NCBI RefSeq assembly: GCF_014205015.1 | Contig: NZ_JACHMO010000001.1 | Location: forward strand, 1,302,001-1,366,000 | DNA length: 64,000 nucleotides | Direction of reading: 5' to 3' | Source of the DNA: Saccharothrix ecbatanensis | GTDB taxonomy: Bacteria; Actinomycetota; Actinomycetes; Mycobacteriales; Pseudonocardiaceae | Part shown: in pieces, positions 1 through 12,900 of the stretch | Layout of the letters: each line of letters starts with the position of its first letter | Numbering within the stretch: the stretch's first letter is position 1 | Translations under genes and position numbers: made by a program | The notes under the pieces: model-generated | Told to the model about the DNA's origin: nothing | Seen by the model: only the letters and a program-made list of their open reading frames with translations | The model's database searches: none

Positions 1-3000
1 CCGTGCAGCGCGGACTCCAGCAGGGCCGGGTGGACGCTGAAGGCGCCTGCCGTGACGCCGTCGGGCAGCGCGAGTTCGGCGTACACCTCGGGACCGAGAG
101 TCCACGCCGCCTGCACGCCCTGCAACACCGGACCGCAGTCCACGCCGAGTTCCGCCAAAGTGGCGTACAACGCGTCGACCGACACGGGCTCGGCACCTGC
201 CGGCGGCCACTCGCCCTGCGTGCTGGTCAGCGGCTCGGCATCGGGGACGAGCCGGCCCCGCGCGTGGCAGGTGACCGCGGCGGACTGTTCCTCGTCCGCC
301 TCCGGCCGCGAGTAGATCGCCACCTCGCGGTGGCCGTCGGCGTCGGCCTGACCGAGCGTGACCTGGACGCGGACGGCGTCATCGCCCAGGACCAGTGGCG
401 CTTCCAGGTTCAATTCCGCGAGCTGGGCGCACCCCACGCGGTTGCCCGCGGACAGCGCCAGCTCCACGAACGCGGCGCCGGGAAGGGCGACCGCGCCGAA
501 CAGCGCGTGGTCGCGCGTCCACGGCTGCGACTCCTGGGAGACGCGGCCGGTGAGCACCCATTCGTCCTGGTCGCCGACCTTCACGGCCGCCGCCAGGATG
601 GGGTGCTCGACGCGGCTCAGGCCCACCGCGGAGGCATCGGCCAGACCTGTGCCGGAGAGCCAGTAGCGCTTGTGCTGGAAGGCGTAGGTCGGCAGGGGGA
701 CCTGTCGCGCGCCGGAGTCGGCGAAGCGGGCGGCCCAGTCGACCTTGACGCCGGCGATGTGCGCCTCGCCGAGCGAGAGGGTGAAGCGGGCCAGGCCGCC
801 TTCGTCACGGCGCAGGGAGCCGACCACTCCGATCCGGTCGACCGCGCCGTGAGCGGCGATCGTCTCCTCCACCGCCATGGTGAGGACCGGATGCGGAGAC
901 ATTTCGATGAAGCAGCCGGTGCCGTGGTCGATGAGGGCGCGGATGGCGGGTTCGAAGTCCACCTGCCCGCGGAGGTTGGTGTACCAGTAGTCGGCGTTCA
1001 TCGTGGTGGTGTCGATGAACCCGTTGGTGGCGGTGGAGTAGAAGGGGATCGTCGCGGTTTTGGGCTCGGTGGGCGCCAGTGCCTTGACCAGGTCGGTGCG
1101 GATTGCTTCGACGTAGTGGGAGTGGGAGGCGTAGTCGACGGCGATGCGGCGTGCGCGGATGTCGTCTTGCTGGCAGGTGGCGAGGATGGCGTCGAGTGCT
1201 GCGGGTTCGCCGGCGATGACGACGGTGGCGGGTCCGTTGACGGCGGCGATGGACACTCGGCCCGTGTGGGGTGCGATGAGTTTTTCGACGCGTTCGACGG
1301 GCAGGGAGATGGACATCATGCCGCCGTGTCCGGCGAGGTGGTCGCGGACGAGTTGGCTGCGCAGGGTGACGATCCTGGCGGCGTCCGTCAGTGACAGCGC
1401 ACCGGCGACGTAAGCGGCGGCGATCTCGCCCTGGGAGTGGCCCACCACGGCGGAGGGTTCGATGCCGTGGGAGCGCCACAGTGCGGCCAGCCCTGCCATG
1501 ACGGTGAACAGTGCGGGCTGGACGACGTCGACGCGTTCCAGGGACGGCGCGTCGGGGGCCGCGCGTAGGACGTCGTCGAGGTTCCAGTCCACGAACGGGG
1601 CCAGTGCTTCGCCGCAGGCGGCGATCTCGGCGGCGAACACGGGGGAGGAGTCCAACAACTCCACCGCCATGCCGACCCATTGCGCTCCCTGGCCCGGGAA
1701 CACGAACACGGACTTGGCACCGGGCGTAACGCGGCCTTCGACCACCACGGGCGATGACCCGGAAGCGGACAGGGCGGCCAGCCCTGCCAGCAGTTGCGTG
1801 CGGTCGGAGGCCGCCACGAGACCGCGATGTTCCAAGTGGGCTCTTGTCGTGGCCGCGGAGAAGCCCACGTCGAGGAGCGACAGCTCCGGACGCGCCAGCA
1901 GGTGCGTGCGCAGCCTCTCGGCCTGGGCGCGCATCGCGGCTGCGGTGCGGCCTGAGACCGTCACGGGAACCGCGGGCATGACCCGGGGCTGGACGGCATC
2001 GGCAGCGGGTTCCGCGGCGGGGGCCTCTTCCAGGATGAGGTGGGCGTTGGTGCCGCTCACCCCGAAGGAAGACACGCCCGCGCGCCGGGGCCTGTCTCCC
2101 GTGGGCCATGGCCGGGCCTCGGTCAACAGCGCGACGTCGCCGGATTCCCAGTCGATGTGCGGTGACGGCGTGTCCGCGTGCAGGGTGGCGGGCAGCGTCT
2201 CGTGCTGCATGGCCATCACCATCTTGATCACACCGGCGACGCCCGCGGCGAGGGAGGTGTGCCCGATGTTCGACTTGATCGAGCCGAGCCACAGCGGCGC
2301 GTTCGCCCGTTCTTGGCCGTAGGTGGCCAGCAGTGCCTGGGCTTCGATGGGGTCGCCGAGCACCGTGCCGGTGCCGTGGCCTTCGACCGCGTCCACATCG
2401 GACGGGGTGAGTCCGGCGTTGGCCAGTGCCTGGCGGATGACCCGCTCCTGCGAGGGGCCGTTCGGCGCGGTCATGCCGTTGCTGGCGCCGTCCTGGTTGA
2501 TCGCCGTGCCCCGGATCAGGCCGAGGATGCGTCGTCCGTTGCGCTGCGCGTCGGACAACCGCTCCAGCACCACCAGGCCGAGCCCGTCGGAGAAACCGGT
2601 GCCGTCGGCCGAAGCCGAGTACGCGCGGCAGCGGCCGTCCGGGGACACGGCCTGCTGCCGGCTGAACTCGGCCAGCAGGAAGGGGCCGGACATGATGGTC
2701 ACGCCACCGACGAGGGCCATGGAGCATTCGCCGCCGCGCAAGGCTTGGGTGGCCATGTGCAGGGCGACCGCGGACGACGAGCAGGCGGTGTCCACGGAGA
2801 CGGCGGGGCCCTCCAAGCCGAGGACGTAGGAGATGCGGCCCGAGGACACACTGGCCGCGCCACCGGTCAGCTGCAAACCCTCGATGTGCGGCAGGGTGCC
2901 TGCGGGCACCGCGCAGTAGTCGGTGGTGGCGACGCCGCAGAAGACGCCGGTGTCGCTACCGCGCAGCGAGGTCGGGTCGATCCCGGCGTGCTCGAACGCC

Positions 3001-3401
3001 TCCCACGACGCCTCCAGCAGCAGGCGTTGTTGCGGGTCCATGGCGAGCGCCTCGCGCGGGCTGATCCCGAAGAACTCGGCGTCGAAGTCGGCGATCTTGT
3101 CGAGGAAGCCGCCGCCGCTGGTGGACACGGCTCCGGGCTGCCTCATGCTCGGGTCGTAGATCCTGTCCAGGTCCCAGCCGCGATCGGTCGGTAGCCCGGT
3201 GGACGCGTCGCGACCGGAGGCCACGAGCTCCCACAGTTCCTCCGGGGAGGTGACACCGCCGGGGTAGCGGCAGCTCATACCGATGATCGCCAGCGGCTCA
3301 CTGGCCTGCGCGAGCAGCCGCTTGTTGAGCTGACGGAGCCGGTCGGTTTCCTTGAGAGATTTCCGGAGCGCCTCGACGAGCTGTTTCGGGTCGGTGGCCA
3401 T
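1..3401 (-). CDS. Modular type I PKS, module E (KS-AT-DH..., partial)
   Basis: This is the first 1133 codons of a type I PKS that runs off the left edge. The start is ATG at 3401, with AAGGA 7 nt upstream, 52 nt after gene D. Domains in order: N-terminal coiled-coil docking segment (about residues 1-33, [20 protein letters not shown]), KS (about 34-460, Cys near 207 in TACSSS, with the EGHGTGT and IGHTS histidines), AT (about 560-880), and most of a DH. The AT has GHSQG and YASH, the methylmalonyl-CoA signature. The DH has the catalytic His in [11 protein letters not shown] (near 965), but the second motif reads [10 protein letters not shown], so the usual catalytic Asp is Glu. ER, KR and ACP cannot be judged. 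The docking segment closely resembles that of gene A and differs from B, C and D. It is the fifth gene of the operon. Confidence 0.95.
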   Translation of the reverse strand, partial: MATDPKQLVEALRKSLKETDRLRQLNKRLLAQASEPLAIIGMSCRYPGGVTSPEELWELVASGRDASTGLPTDRGWDLDRIYDPSMRQPGAVSTSGGGFLDKIADFDAEFFGISPREALAMDPQQRLLLEASWEAFEHAGIDPTSLRGSDTGVFCGVATTDYCAVPAGTLPHIEGLQLTGGAASVSSGRISYVLGLEGPAVSVDTACSSSAVALHMATQALRGGECSMALVGGVTIMSGPFLLAEFSRQQAVSPDGRCRAYSASADGTGFSDGLGLVVLERLSDAQRNGRRILGLIRGTAINQDGASNGMTAPNGPSQERVIRQALANAGLTPSDVDAVEGHGTGTVLGDPIEAQALLATYGQERANAPLWLGSIKSNIGHTSLAAGVAGVIKMVMAMQHETLPATLHADTPSPHIDWESGDVALLTEARPWPTGDRPRRAGVSSFGVSGTNAHLILEEAPAAEPAADAVQPRVMPAVPVTVSGRTAAAMRAQAERLRTHLLARPELSLLDVGFSAATTRAHLEHRGLVAASDRTQLLAGLAALSASGSSPVVVEGRVTPGAKSVFVFPGQGAQWVGMAVELLDSSPVFAAEIAACGEALAPFVDWNLDDVLRAAPDAPSLERVDVVQPALFTVMAGLAALWRSHGIEPSAVVGHSQGEIAAAYVAGALSLTDAARIVTLRSQLVRDHLAGHGGMMSISLPVERVEKLIAPHTGRVSIAAVNGPATVVIAGEPAALDAILATCQQDDIRARRIAVDYASHSHYVEAIRTDLVKALAPTEPKTATIPFYSTATNGFIDTTTMNADYWYTNLRGQVDFEPAIRALIDHGTGCFIEMSPHPVLTMAVEETIAAHGAVDRIGVVGSLRRDEGGLARFTLSLGEAHIAGVKVDWAARFADSGARQVPLPTYAFQHKRYWLSGTGLADASAVGLSRVEHPILAAAVKVGDQDEWVLTGRVSQESQPWTRDHALFGAVALPGAAFVELALSAGNRVGCAQLAELNLEAPLVLGDDAVRVQVTLGQADADGHREVAIYSRPEADEEQSAAVTCHARGRLVPDAEPLTSTQGEWPPAGAEPVSVDALYATLAELGVDCGPVLQGVQAAWTLGPEVYAELALPDGVTAGAFSVHPALLESALH

Positions 3402-3453
3402 GTCTATTCCTTCGTCTCCAAGCCCGTAGCGGCGGCGGTGTTCTCTACCGGTG

Positions 3454-6400
3454 TCATGCGAGGTCCTCTTCGGCCATCCGGATCAGGGCCTCGGCGTCCA
3501 TGTCGTCGATCCCGTCAATGCCCCCGTGGTCGACGAGGTCCACCGGCAAGTCGTTGTCCGCCAGTTCGCGCAGGGTGTCGAGCAGCCCTGCCCTGCGCAG
3601 CCGGTCGATGGGAACGGAGGCGAGCAGCGAACGGATCTCTTCCTCTTCCGACCGTGGTTTGGCGGCGGAGTCCGACACGAGCTCCGGCAGCAGGTGGCGG
3701 GCGACAGCCGCCGGGCTGGGGTAGTCGAAGACGAGCGTGGCGGGGAGTCGGACGCCGGTGGCCTGGGTGAGCCGGTTGCGGAGTTCGACGGCGCTGAGCG
3801 AGTCGAAGCCGAGCTCTTTGAAGGCGCGTTCGGGGTCGATGGCGGTGGCCGAGGCGTGGCCGAGCACGGCGGCCACCTGCGCCTGGACCAGCTCGAGCAC
3901 GATCTGCTCGCGACCGGCCTCCGGCACGCCCGCCAAGCGCTGGGCCAGCGCCGCCGCGCTCGCCTCGACCACACGAGTCGGAACCCGGACCAGTCCGCGC
4001 AGCAACGGCGGCAACATGCCGATCCGGGCTTGGGCGCGCAGGGTGGCGTTGTCGAGGCGGACGAGGGCCATGACGGCGGCGTCGACGTCGAGGGACTGGT
4101 CGAAGAGTTCGAGACCGGTCTCGGCGGTGAGGGCGCCCATGCCCATCCGTTCGAGGCGGGTCAGGTCGGCTTCGCTGAGTTCTCCTGCCATGCCGGTGGT
4201 TTGTGACCAGAGGCCCCAGGCGAGTGAGGTGGCGGGCAGGCCTGCTGCGCGGCGTACGTCGGCGAGTGCGTCGAGGGATGCGTTGGCGGCGGCGTAGTTG
4301 CCTTGGCCGGGGCTGCCGATGAGTGCGGCGACCGAGGAGAACATGACGAAGGCGGCGAGGTTGGCGTCTTCGGTGAGTTCGTGCAGGTGCCATGCGGCGT
4401 CGAGCTTGGGTCGCATGACGTGTTCGATGCGGTCGGGGGTGAGCGATTCGATGATGCCGTCGTCGAGCACGCCGGCGGTGTGCAGGACTGCGGTCAGCGG
4501 GCGTTCCACAGTGGACAGGACGCCGGCCAGTTGGGTGCGGTCGGACACGTCGCAGGCGGCGACCCGGGCGGTGCAGCCCAGTTCTTGCAGTTCGGCGACG
4601 AGTTCGGCAGCGCCGTCGGCCTCAAGGCCGCGTCGGCTCAGCAGCAGCAGGTGTCGCGCACCGTGGGTGGTGGCGAGGTGGCGGGCGAACAACGCGCCCA
4701 GTCCGCCCGTGCCGCCGGTGATGACCACCGTGCCGTCGGGGTCAAGGGGAGCCGGAACCGTCAGCACGACCTTGCCGACGTTGAGGCCTTCCCGCAGGTG
4801 ACGCAGAGCCGCCCGGCCCTGTCGCACATCCCAGGTCCGGATCGGTGCGAATCCGAGCACACCCTGCTTGAACAAGGCCACGATCTCGGACAACAACTGT
4901 CCCAGGCGCTCCGGCCCCGCCTGCCACAGGTCGAAAGCCCGATACGCCACGCCCGGGTGGTCCGCCGCGATCTTCTCCGCGTCGCGGATGTCGGCCTTGC
5001 CCATCTCCACGAAACGGCCGCCACGCGGCAGCAGGTCCGCGGAAGCGTCCACGAACTCGCCGGCCAGGGAGTTCAGCACCACGTCGACCCCGGCGCCCCC
5101 GGTGGTAGCCAGGAAAGCATCGCGGAACCCGAGGTCACGCGACGAAGCGATGTGGTCGTCAGCGACGCCCGAAGCCCGCACCACGGGCCATTTGGAGGGA
5201 CCGGCCGTGGCGAACACCTCCGCGCCGAGGTGCCGCGCGATCTGCACCGCCGCCATGCCGACGCCGCCGGCTGCGGCGTGGACCAGCACCCGTTCGCCCG
5301 CACGCAACCCGGCCAGGTCCACGAGACCGTGATAGGCGGTCGCGTAGGCCACCGGCACAGATGCCGCCTGGGTGAAGGTCCACTCTTCCGGCACCGGGGC
5401 GAGCAGGCTCTGATGGGCGATCGCCACCGGGCCGAAAGACCCCATGACGATGCCGAAGACCCGGTCGCCGGGGGCGAAGGTGGTGACCTCCGAGCCGACC
5501 TCCAGCACCACACCGGCAGCCTCGGCGCCCAGGGGCACGTCCTCCGGGTACAGGCCGAGGGCGATCAGCACATCGCGGAAGTTCAACCCGGCGGCCCGAA
5601 CCCCGATCCGCACTTCGTCGGCGGCCAGCGGCCGACGGGCGTCCGAGGGCGCGATCACCACGTCCTCGAGGGAGCCCTTGCGCTTGACGGACAGGTGCCA
5701 CGCGTCATCGGCCGGGGCAGCAGTGGCCGCGCTCAAGCGCGGCGCGAGCACCCGGCCCTCGCGCACCGCGACCTGCGGTTCCTCCAGAGCGGCCAATCCG
5801 CCCCATTCGGGCTCGTCGCCGTCGAGGTCGACCAGGAGGAAACGTCCGGGGTGTTCGGATTGCGCGCTGCGCAGTAGTCCCCACGCGGCGGCTTGGGCGA
5901 TGTCGGGGGTCTCGTCGCCGATGGCGACCGCGTGTCGGGTCGTCACGACCAGGGTGGCCTCGCCGAGCCATTCGCTGGCCAGCCAGTTCTGTGCCAGGGC
6001 CAGTGCCTCACCGGCGGTGGTCCTGGCGGCTTCGGCGATGTCGCCTTGCGGAGTGTCGATCGCGGCCAGCACCAACTCGGGCATCGGGGCACCGTCGGCC
6101 ACGGCCCGTTCCAACGCCGCCAGATCCGCGAAACGGTCACCCGCAACGGAAAGGCCACCGATGACCGCGACGCGCGCCGACTTGCCCGTGGCAGGCGCGA
6201 CCGGGCTCCAGTCCAGCTCGTACACGGGCTGCCGCCCACTGCGCTGCAACCGCCGCAACTGCGCCGGATCGACCGGGCGCATGTCCAGGCGGCCCAAACT
6301 CAACACCGGCACGCCCTGCTCGCTGACGACGTCGATGCCGAACGCGGTGTCATCGACCTGGCGCATGCGCACCCGCACCCGTGACAGGCCGCGTTCGCCG

Positions 6401-9400
6401 ATGCGCACGTTCGACCAGGAGAACGGCAGGACGGCCGTGTCCCGTGGCCCTTGCTCAGGCAGACCCGCGTGCAGGGAGGCGTCGAAGAGCGCCGGGTGGA
6501 TGCCGAAGTCCTCGCCGCCGGTGTCGCCGGGCAGCGCTACCTCGGCGTAGGAGTCGCCGCCGACCTTCCACGCCGCACGCACGCCCTGGAACATCGGCCC
6601 GTAGTCGAAACCCAGTTCCGCCATCCCCGTGTACAGCGCGTCCGCCGTGACCTCGACACCACCGGCGGGCGGCCACTGCGCGGGAATCCACGGCTCGACC
6701 GGCGCGGCATCCTCGACCGCCAACCAGCCCCGCGCGTGACAGGTCGCCTCGCCCTGTTCGTCGTCACCGGTCTCAGGTCGGGCGAAAACAGCCACCTCAC
6801 GGCGACCGTGCTCACCGGCGGGACCCACGGTGATCTGCAAGTTCACCGTCGAGCCCTGCTCCAACAGCAGCGGGGACTCCATCACCAGCTCGTCAACGAC
6901 CGGGGTGCCCGCGTGGCGACCGGCAGCCAATGCCAACTCGACCCACGCCGTGCCTGGCACGATCGTCACGCCCAGCACGACGTGATCGCTCACCCACGGC
7001 TGGGATTCCGCCGAGAACCGTCCGGTGAACACCCACTCGTCCCGGTCACCGACCTGCACCACCGCGGCCAGCACCGGATGACCCATCCGACCCAGACCCG
7101 CCGCCGTGACGTCACCCTGCGCCGACGGCATCAGCCAGTAGGTCTCGCGCTGGAACGCGTAGGTGGGCAGGTCGACGCGCTGGGCGCCGGTGCCGCCGTA
7201 GTAGGCGTTCCAGTCGATCTTGATGCCGGTGGTGGCCGCCTGGCCGACGAATCGGGCGAAGGTGGCGGTTTCGCTGTGCTTGGCGCGGAGGGCGGCGATG
7301 ACGGCCGAGTCGCGCGCGGCGTCCCCGTTCTCCGTTTCTTCGAGGACCTGTCCGGTCATGGCCGTGAGGGTGGTGTCGGGTCCGAGTTCGAGGTATCGGC
7401 GGACGCCGAGGTCGTGCAGGGTGCGGATGCCGTCGGCGAAGCGGACGGCGTGGCGTACGTGCTGGACCCAGTAGTCGGCGTCGAACGCGGTCACGATCTG
7501 TCCGGTGAGGTTGGACATGATCGGGGTCGTCGGGGCCTTGTAGGCCAAACGTTGTGCCACAGCACGGAATTCGGCGAGCATCGGCTCCATGCGCGGGGAG
7601 TGGAACGCATGACTCACGCGCAGACGCGTGGTCTTGCGGCCTTCCCACGCGGGCAGCCATTCGTCGGCTGCGTCGGCGTCGCCGGAGACGACGACCGCTC
7701 GTGGCCCGTTGACCGCCGCGATTTCCAACCGGCCCTCAAAACCGACCAGAGACGCGGTGACTTCGGCTTCCTCGGCTTGGACCGCGACCATGGCACCGCC
7801 GGTGGGCAGCGCGCCCATCAGCCGGCCACGTGCCGCGACCAGCGCGCACGCGTCGGCGAGCGACAGCACGCCGGAGACGTGGGCTGCGGCCAGCTCACCG
7901 ACGGAGTGACCGATGAGGTAGTCGGCGCGCACACCGAACGACTCGACCAGCCGGTAGAGAGCGACCTCGACCGCGAACAGCGCGGCCTGCGTGTACTCCG
8001 TCTGGTTCAGCGAGCCGTCCTCGACGGCCAGCAGTTCGCGCACCGGACGGCCGACCAGCGGGTCCAGTGCGGCGCACACCTCGTCCAGGGCGGCGGCGAA
8101 CACCGGGAAGGCCTGCGCGAGTTCCAGGCCCATGCCCGGACGCTGTGAGCCCTGACCCGTGAACAGGAACGCGGTCTTGCCCAGGACGGCGCGGCCTTCG
8201 AGCACACCAGCCGAGGGCGTAGCCGCCGCCAGCGCGGTCAACCCGGCGAGCAGTTCCTCACGATCGGCGGCGACCACTACCCCACGCTGCTCCAGCAGCG
8301 CACGTGACGTGGCCGAGGTGAAGGCGACATCGACCACGGACAACCCGGAGTCGGCGACCACCAGTTCCCGCAGCCGCTCGGCCTGCGCCCGCAACGCGGC
8401 ATCGCCACGACCGGACACCATGACCGGAACGGGACCGGCCGGACGCGGCGGCACGACCTCGACCGGCTGGTCGTCGTCCTCGTCGTCGGTCGGCGCCTCG
8501 TCGGTCGGGGCCTCCTCCAGGATGATGTGGGCGTTGGTGCCACTCACGCCGAAGGACGACACACCCGCACGACGCGGACGGCCGCCGGCGGGCCACTTGC
8601 GCGCTTCGGTCAGCAGTTCGATCTGACCGGATTCCCAGTCCACGTGCGGTGACGGCGTGCCCGCGTGCAGGGTGGCGGGCAGCGTCTCGTGACGCATGGC
8701 CATGACCATCTTGATCACACCGGCGACGCCGGCGGCGGCCGACGTGTGGCCGATGTTCGACTTGATCGACCCCAGCAGCAGCGGCCCGTTCTCGCGCTCC
8801 CGGCCGTAGGTCGCGAGCAACGCCCGAGCCTCGACGGGGTCGCCCAGCTGCGTGCCGGTTCCGTGACCCTCGACCGCGTCCACATCGGAGAGCCGCAAAC
8901 CGGCGTTCTCCGCGGCCTTTCGGATCACCCGTTCCTGCGACGGACCGTTCGGCGCGGTCAGACCGTTGCTGGCGCCGTCCTGGTTGATCGCGGTGCCCCG
9001 GATCAGGCCGAGGATGCGCCGTCCGTTGCGCTGGGCGTCGGACAACCGCTCCAGCACCACCAGGCCGAGCCCGTCGGAGAAACCCGTGCCGTCAGCCGAC
9101 GCCGAATACGCCTTGCACCGGCCATCCGGCGCCAGACCACGCTGTCGGCTGAACTCCCGCAGCATGAAGGGCCCCGGCATGAGAGCGACACCGCCCACGA
9201 GGACCAGTGAGCTTTCGCGCGCCCGCAGCGCTTGCGCGGCGAGGTGCAGGGCGACGGCGGAGGAGGAACACGCGGTGTCCACGGACACCGCCGGTCCCTC
9301 CAGACCGAACAGGTAGGAGATGCGACCGGACGAGACGCTGGCCGCGCCGCCGGTGAGCTGGAACCCCTCGACCTGGACCAGGCTGCCTTCCGGCACCAAG

Positions 9401-9897
9401 CTGTAGTCGGTGACGCCGAGGCCGCAGAAGACACCGGTGTCGCTGCCGCGCAGCGAGGTCGGGTCGATACCGGCGTGCTCGAAAGCCTCCCAGGACGTCT
9501 CCAGCAGCAGGCGCTGCTGGGGGTCCATGGCCAGTGCCTCGCGGGGGCTGATCCCGAAGAAGTCGGCGTCGAACTCCCCGATGCCCTCCAGGAAGCCGCC
9601 ACCCTTGGTGTAGACCTTCCCCGACTGATCGGGGTCGGGGTCGTAGAGCCGCTCCAGGTCCCAGCCACGGTCGGTGGGCAGCCCGGTGATGGCGTCCTGC
9701 CCCCCGGCCACCAGTTCCCACAGCTCGTCAGGGGACGTCACGCCGCCGGGGTAGCGGCAGCTCATGCCGATGATCGCCAACGGTTCGGACGCCCGGGACT
9801 CGACCTCTTCCAGCTGCGCCCGGGTGTCGTTGAGTTCAACCGCCAGTTTCTTGAGGTAGCGGACGAGCTTTTCCTGCTGATCGATGTTTTCCGTCAT
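3454..9897 (-). CDS. Modular type I PKS, module D (KS-AT-DH-ER-KR-ACP)
   Basis: This 2147-residue single-module PKS is fully reducing. Domains: docking coil (1-45, [18 protein letters not shown]), KS (Cys about 210), AT (GHSVG Ser about 665, HAFH motif: malonyl-CoA), DH (His about 972 in [11 protein letters not shown], Asp about 1139 in [10 protein letters not shown]), ER ([11 protein letters not shown] about 1436, [12 protein letters not shown] about 1544), KR (GGTGGLG about 1729, VLDDG B-type signature) and ACP ([14 protein letters not shown] about 2030). The C-terminal tail ends in a [14 protein letters not shown] docking segment, unlike the SDSE/TADE-FxxIDxE tails of A, B and C. The predicted unit is an unbranched saturated CH2-CH2. 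ATG 9897 lies 13 nt after the stop of C and has only a weak Shine-Dalgarno sequence. I chose it by homology to the N-terminus of C. Confidence 0.96.
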   Translation of the reverse strand: MTENIDQQEKLVRYLKKLAVELNDTRAQLEEVESRASEPLAIIGMSCRYPGGVTSPDELWELVAGGQDAITGLPTDRGWDLERLYDPDPDQSGKVYTKGGGFLEGIGEFDADFFGISPREALAMDPQQRLLLETSWEAFEHAGIDPTSLRGSDTGVFCGLGVTDYSLVPEGSLVQVEGFQLTGGAASVSSGRISYLFGLEGPAVSVDTACSSSAVALHLAAQALRARESSLVLVGGVALMPGPFMLREFSRQRGLAPDGRCKAYSASADGTGFSDGLGLVVLERLSDAQRNGRRILGLIRGTAINQDGASNGLTAPNGPSQERVIRKAAENAGLRLSDVDAVEGHGTGTQLGDPVEARALLATYGRERENGPLLLGSIKSNIGHTSAAAGVAGVIKMVMAMRHETLPATLHAGTPSPHVDWESGQIELLTEARKWPAGGRPRRAGVSSFGVSGTNAHIILEEAPTDEAPTDDEDDDQPVEVVPPRPAGPVPVMVSGRGDAALRAQAERLRELVVADSGLSVVDVAFTSATSRALLEQRGVVVAADREELLAGLTALAAATPSAGVLEGRAVLGKTAFLFTGQGSQRPGMGLELAQAFPVFAAALDEVCAALDPLVGRPVRELLAVEDGSLNQTEYTQAALFAVEVALYRLVESFGVRADYLIGHSVGELAAAHVSGVLSLADACALVAARGRLMGALPTGGAMVAVQAEEAEVTASLVGFEGRLEIAAVNGPRAVVVSGDADAADEWLPAWEGRKTTRLRVSHAFHSPRMEPMLAEFRAVAQRLAYKAPTTPIMSNLTGQIVTAFDADYWVQHVRHAVRFADGIRTLHDLGVRRYLELGPDTTLTAMTGQVLEETENGDAARDSAVIAALRAKHSETATFARFVGQAATTGIKIDWNAYYGGTGAQRVDLPTYAFQRETYWLMPSAQGDVTAAGLGRMGHPVLAAVVQVGDRDEWVFTGRFSAESQPWVSDHVVLGVTIVPGTAWVELALAAGRHAGTPVVDELVMESPLLLEQGSTVNLQITVGPAGEHGRREVAVFARPETGDDEQGEATCHARGWLAVEDAAPVEPWIPAQWPPAGGVEVTADALYTGMAELGFDYGPMFQGVRAAWKVGGDSYAEVALPGDTGGEDFGIHPALFDASLHAGLPEQGPRDTAVLPFSWSNVRIGERGLSRVRVRMRQVDDTAFGIDVVSEQGVPVLSLGRLDMRPVDPAQLRRLQRSGRQPVYELDWSPVAPATGKSARVAVIGGLSVAGDRFADLAALERAVADGAPMPELVLAAIDTPQGDIAEAARTTAGEALALAQNWLASEWLGEATLVVTTRHAVAIGDETPDIAQAAAWGLLRSAQSEHPGRFLLVDLDGDEPEWGGLAALEEPQVAVREGRVLAPRLSAATAAPADDAWHLSVKRKGSLEDVVIAPSDARRPLAADEVRIGVRAAGLNFRDVLIALGLYPEDVPLGAEAAGVVLEVGSEVTTFAPGDRVFGIVMGSFGPVAIAHQSLLAPVPEEWTFTQAASVPVAYATAYHGLVDLAGLRAGERVLVHAAAGGVGMAAVQIARHLGAEVFATAGPSKWPVVRASGVADDHIASSRDLGFRDAFLATTGGAGVDVVLNSLAGEFVDASADLLPRGGRFVEMGKADIRDAEKIAADHPGVAYRAFDLWQAGPERLGQLLSEIVALFKQGVLGFAPIRTWDVRQGRAALRHLREGLNVGKVVLTVPAPLDPDGTVVITGGTGGLGALFARHLATTHGARHLLLLSRRGLEADGAAELVAELQELGCTARVAACDVSDRTQLAGVLSTVERPLTAVLHTAGVLDDGIIESLTPDRIEHVMRPKLDAAWHLHELTEDANLAAFVMFSSVAALIGSPGQGNYAAANASLDALADVRRAAGLPATSLAWGLWSQTTGMAGELSEADLTRLERMGMGALTAETGLELFDQSLDVDAAVMALVRLDNATLRAQARIGMLPPLLRGLVRVPTRVVEASAAALAQRLAGVPEAGREQIVLELVQAQVAAVLGHASATAIDPERAFKELGFDSLSAVELRNRLTQATGVRLPATLVFDYPSPAAVARHLLPELVSDSAAKPRSEEEEIRSLLASVPIDRLRRAGLLDTLRELADNDLPVDLVDHGGIDGIDDMDAEALIRMAEEDLA

Positions 9898-9910
9898 GGC
9901 TGTACGCCCG

Positions 9911-12900
9911 TCACCCTTCACCGAACTCGGCATCGAGCATCTGCAAGATCTCGTCCGCGGAGGTCACCGCTTCGATCTGCTTCCTGGTGCTCTGCTTCTT
10001 AGTGGTCTGCGTGCTCTCGCTGAGGCTGGAAAGCAAGGAGCGCAAGCGCTTTGCCACCCGCTGCTGCTCTTCCGCCGAACTCCCGGCGAGCATGTCTTCG
10101 AGCTTGGCCACCTCTCGGTCGATGAGAGGCTCCGCCGGCTCCACACCACCGATCTCGGACAGCAGCAGTCCGGCGACCGCGGCCGGCGTGGGGTGCTCGA
10201 ACACCAGCGTCGCGGGCAGGCGCACACCCGTGGCCTGGGCGAGCCGGTTGCGCAGTTCGACCGCGCTGAGCGAGTCGAACCCGATGTCCTTGAATGCGCG
10301 TTCGGGGTCGATGGCGGTGGCGGAGGCGTGGCCGAGCACTGCCGCCACCTGCGCCTGCACCAGTTCGAGCACGACAGCCCCGCGGTCGGCCTCCGGAACA
10401 CCGGCCAAGCGCTGGACCAACGCCCCGGCGGCGGCGTCGACCACCCGTGCCGGAACCCGGACGAGACCACGCAACAACGGCGGCAACATGCCGGCCCTGG
10501 CCTGGGCGCGCAGCGCGGCGTTGTCCAACCGCACCAACGCCACCACGGCCGCGTCCACGTCCAGGGACTGGTCGAACAGTTCGAGACCGGTCTCGGGAGT
10601 CAGGGCGCCCATGCCCATCCGCTCCAGACGGGCCAACGCCGCCTCGTCCAGTCGTGCGCCCATGCCCGCGGCGTTCGACCAGACACCCCATGCCAGCGAG
10701 GTGGCGGGGAGCCCGGCTGCCCGGCGCACCCCCGACACCGCGTCGAGCGAGGCGTTCGCGGCGGCGTAGTTCGCCTGACCGGAGCTGCCCACCAAGGCGG
10801 CCATCGAGGAGAACATGACGAACGCCGACAGGTTGGCGTCCGCGGTGAGTTCGTGCAGGTGCCATGCGGCGTCGAGCTTGGGTCGCATGACCCGTTCGAT
10901 GTGCTCGGGGGAGAGCGTTTCGATCAGGCCGTCGTCGAGCACACCTGCCGCGTGGACGACGGCGGTGAGCGGACGCTCCACAGCGGACAGAGCGGTCGCC
11001 AGTTGCGCCCGGTCGGACACGTCGCAGGCCGCGACGCGGGCCGTGCAGCCCAGCGCCTCCAGCTCGGCGACCAGTTCGTCCGCGCCGTCGGCTTCGAGGC
11101 CGCGTCGGCTCAGCAGCAGCAGGTGTCGAGCGCCGTGGGTGGTGGCGAGGTGGCGTGCGAACACGGCACCGAGGCCACCTGTGCCACCGGTGATCACGAC
11201 GGTGCCCTCAGGGTCGATCGTGGCGGTGGTTTCCCCGGCTGAGGCGCGGTTCAGGCGCGGCGCGAGCACACGACCCGTCCGCACGGCGACCTGCGGCTCG
11301 TCCAGGGCGAGCAGCCCGCCCCACTCCAACCCGTCGACCGCCAGGTCGTTGCCGGAGTCGATGTCCACGAGCTGGAAGCGATCCGGGTGCTCGACCTGTG
11401 CCGCACGAACCAAACCCCACACCGCGGCCTGCGCCACATCGGGGGACTCGGCCTCGACGGCAACCGCACGACAGGTCACGACGACAAGCCTGGCTTCACC
11501 CAGCCAGTCGCCGGCCAACCGCCGCTGCACCAACTCCAAGGCCTGGGCGGCGGCAGTCCTGGCAGCCCCGGCCACGTCACCTTGAGGGGTGTCGATCGCG
11601 GCCAGCACCACCTCGGGCACCGGAGTGCCTTCGGCCACGGCCTGTTCCAACGCCGCCAGGTCGGTGAACCGGTCGCCCGCCGCGGACAGCCCGCCCAGCA
11701 CCGCGACACGCACCGGCTTACCCGCGCTCACCGCGACCGGGGACCAGTCGAGCTGGTAGACGGACTTCCGGCTACCTCGCCGCATCCGTTCGAGCTGGGC
11801 CGGGTCGACCGGGCGCATGTCCAGCCGTTCCAGGGTCAGCACCGGCTCGCCCAGCTCCGACACCACGTCGATCCGCATCGCCGAATCACCCGCGGGCGAG
11901 ATCCTCACCCGCACCCGGGACAGACCCGACTTGCCGGCACGCACCTTCGACCACGAGAACGGCAGGATCGTGGACCCGCCCGATCCCTTCTCCACGAACG
12001 CCCCGTGCAACGACGCGTCGAACAGCGCCGGGTGCAGCCCGAACTCCTCGCCACCCGTGTCGTCGGGCAGGGCCACCTCGGCGTAGACGACGTCACCGTC
12101 GAGCCACGCCGTGCGCACGCCCTGGAAGATCGGCCCGTAGTCGAAGCCGAGTTCGGCCATCCCGGAGTACAACGTGTCCCCGGTGACCTCGACATCGCTC
12201 GACGGCGGCCACTGCGCCGGAAGCCAGGACGACGCCGGCGCCGTGTCCTCACCGGCCAACAACCCCCGCGCGTGGCAGACCACTCCGGCCTGCTCATCGT
12301 CCCGGGACTCGGGGCGGGCGTAGATCACCAGCTCACGACGGCCGTCCTCGCCGGCCTGACCCACCGTGATCTGCAACTGGACGGAGGCGCCCTCCTCCAG
12401 CAGCAGAGGAGACTCCATCACCAGCTCGTCCACCACCGGGGTGCCGACCAGACGACCGGCGGCCAGCGCCAACTCGACCCACGCCGTCCCGGGCACGATC
12501 ACCATGCCCAGCACCATGTGGTCACGCACCCACGGTTGGGACTTGGTGGAGAAGCGTCCGGTGAAGACCCACTCGTCGCGGTCGCCGACCTGCACGGCCG
12601 CCGCCAGGACCGGGTGCTGAACCCGGTCCAACCCCGCCGCCGCGACATCACCGTGCGTCGACGGCATCAACCAGAAGTTCTCCCGCTGGAAGGCGTAGGT
12701 GGGCAGGGACACCCGCTTGACGCCGGTGTCCGCGTAGCAGGCGGTCCAGTCGATCTTGACGCCGGCGACGTGGGCGTGGCCGAGGGAGAGGCGGAAGCGG
12801 TCGAGGTTGCCTTCGTCGCGGCGGAGGGATCCGATCACGGCGACCCGGCCGGTCGCGCCCTGCGCCTCGGCGGTCTCCTCGACCGCCATGGTCAGCACCG

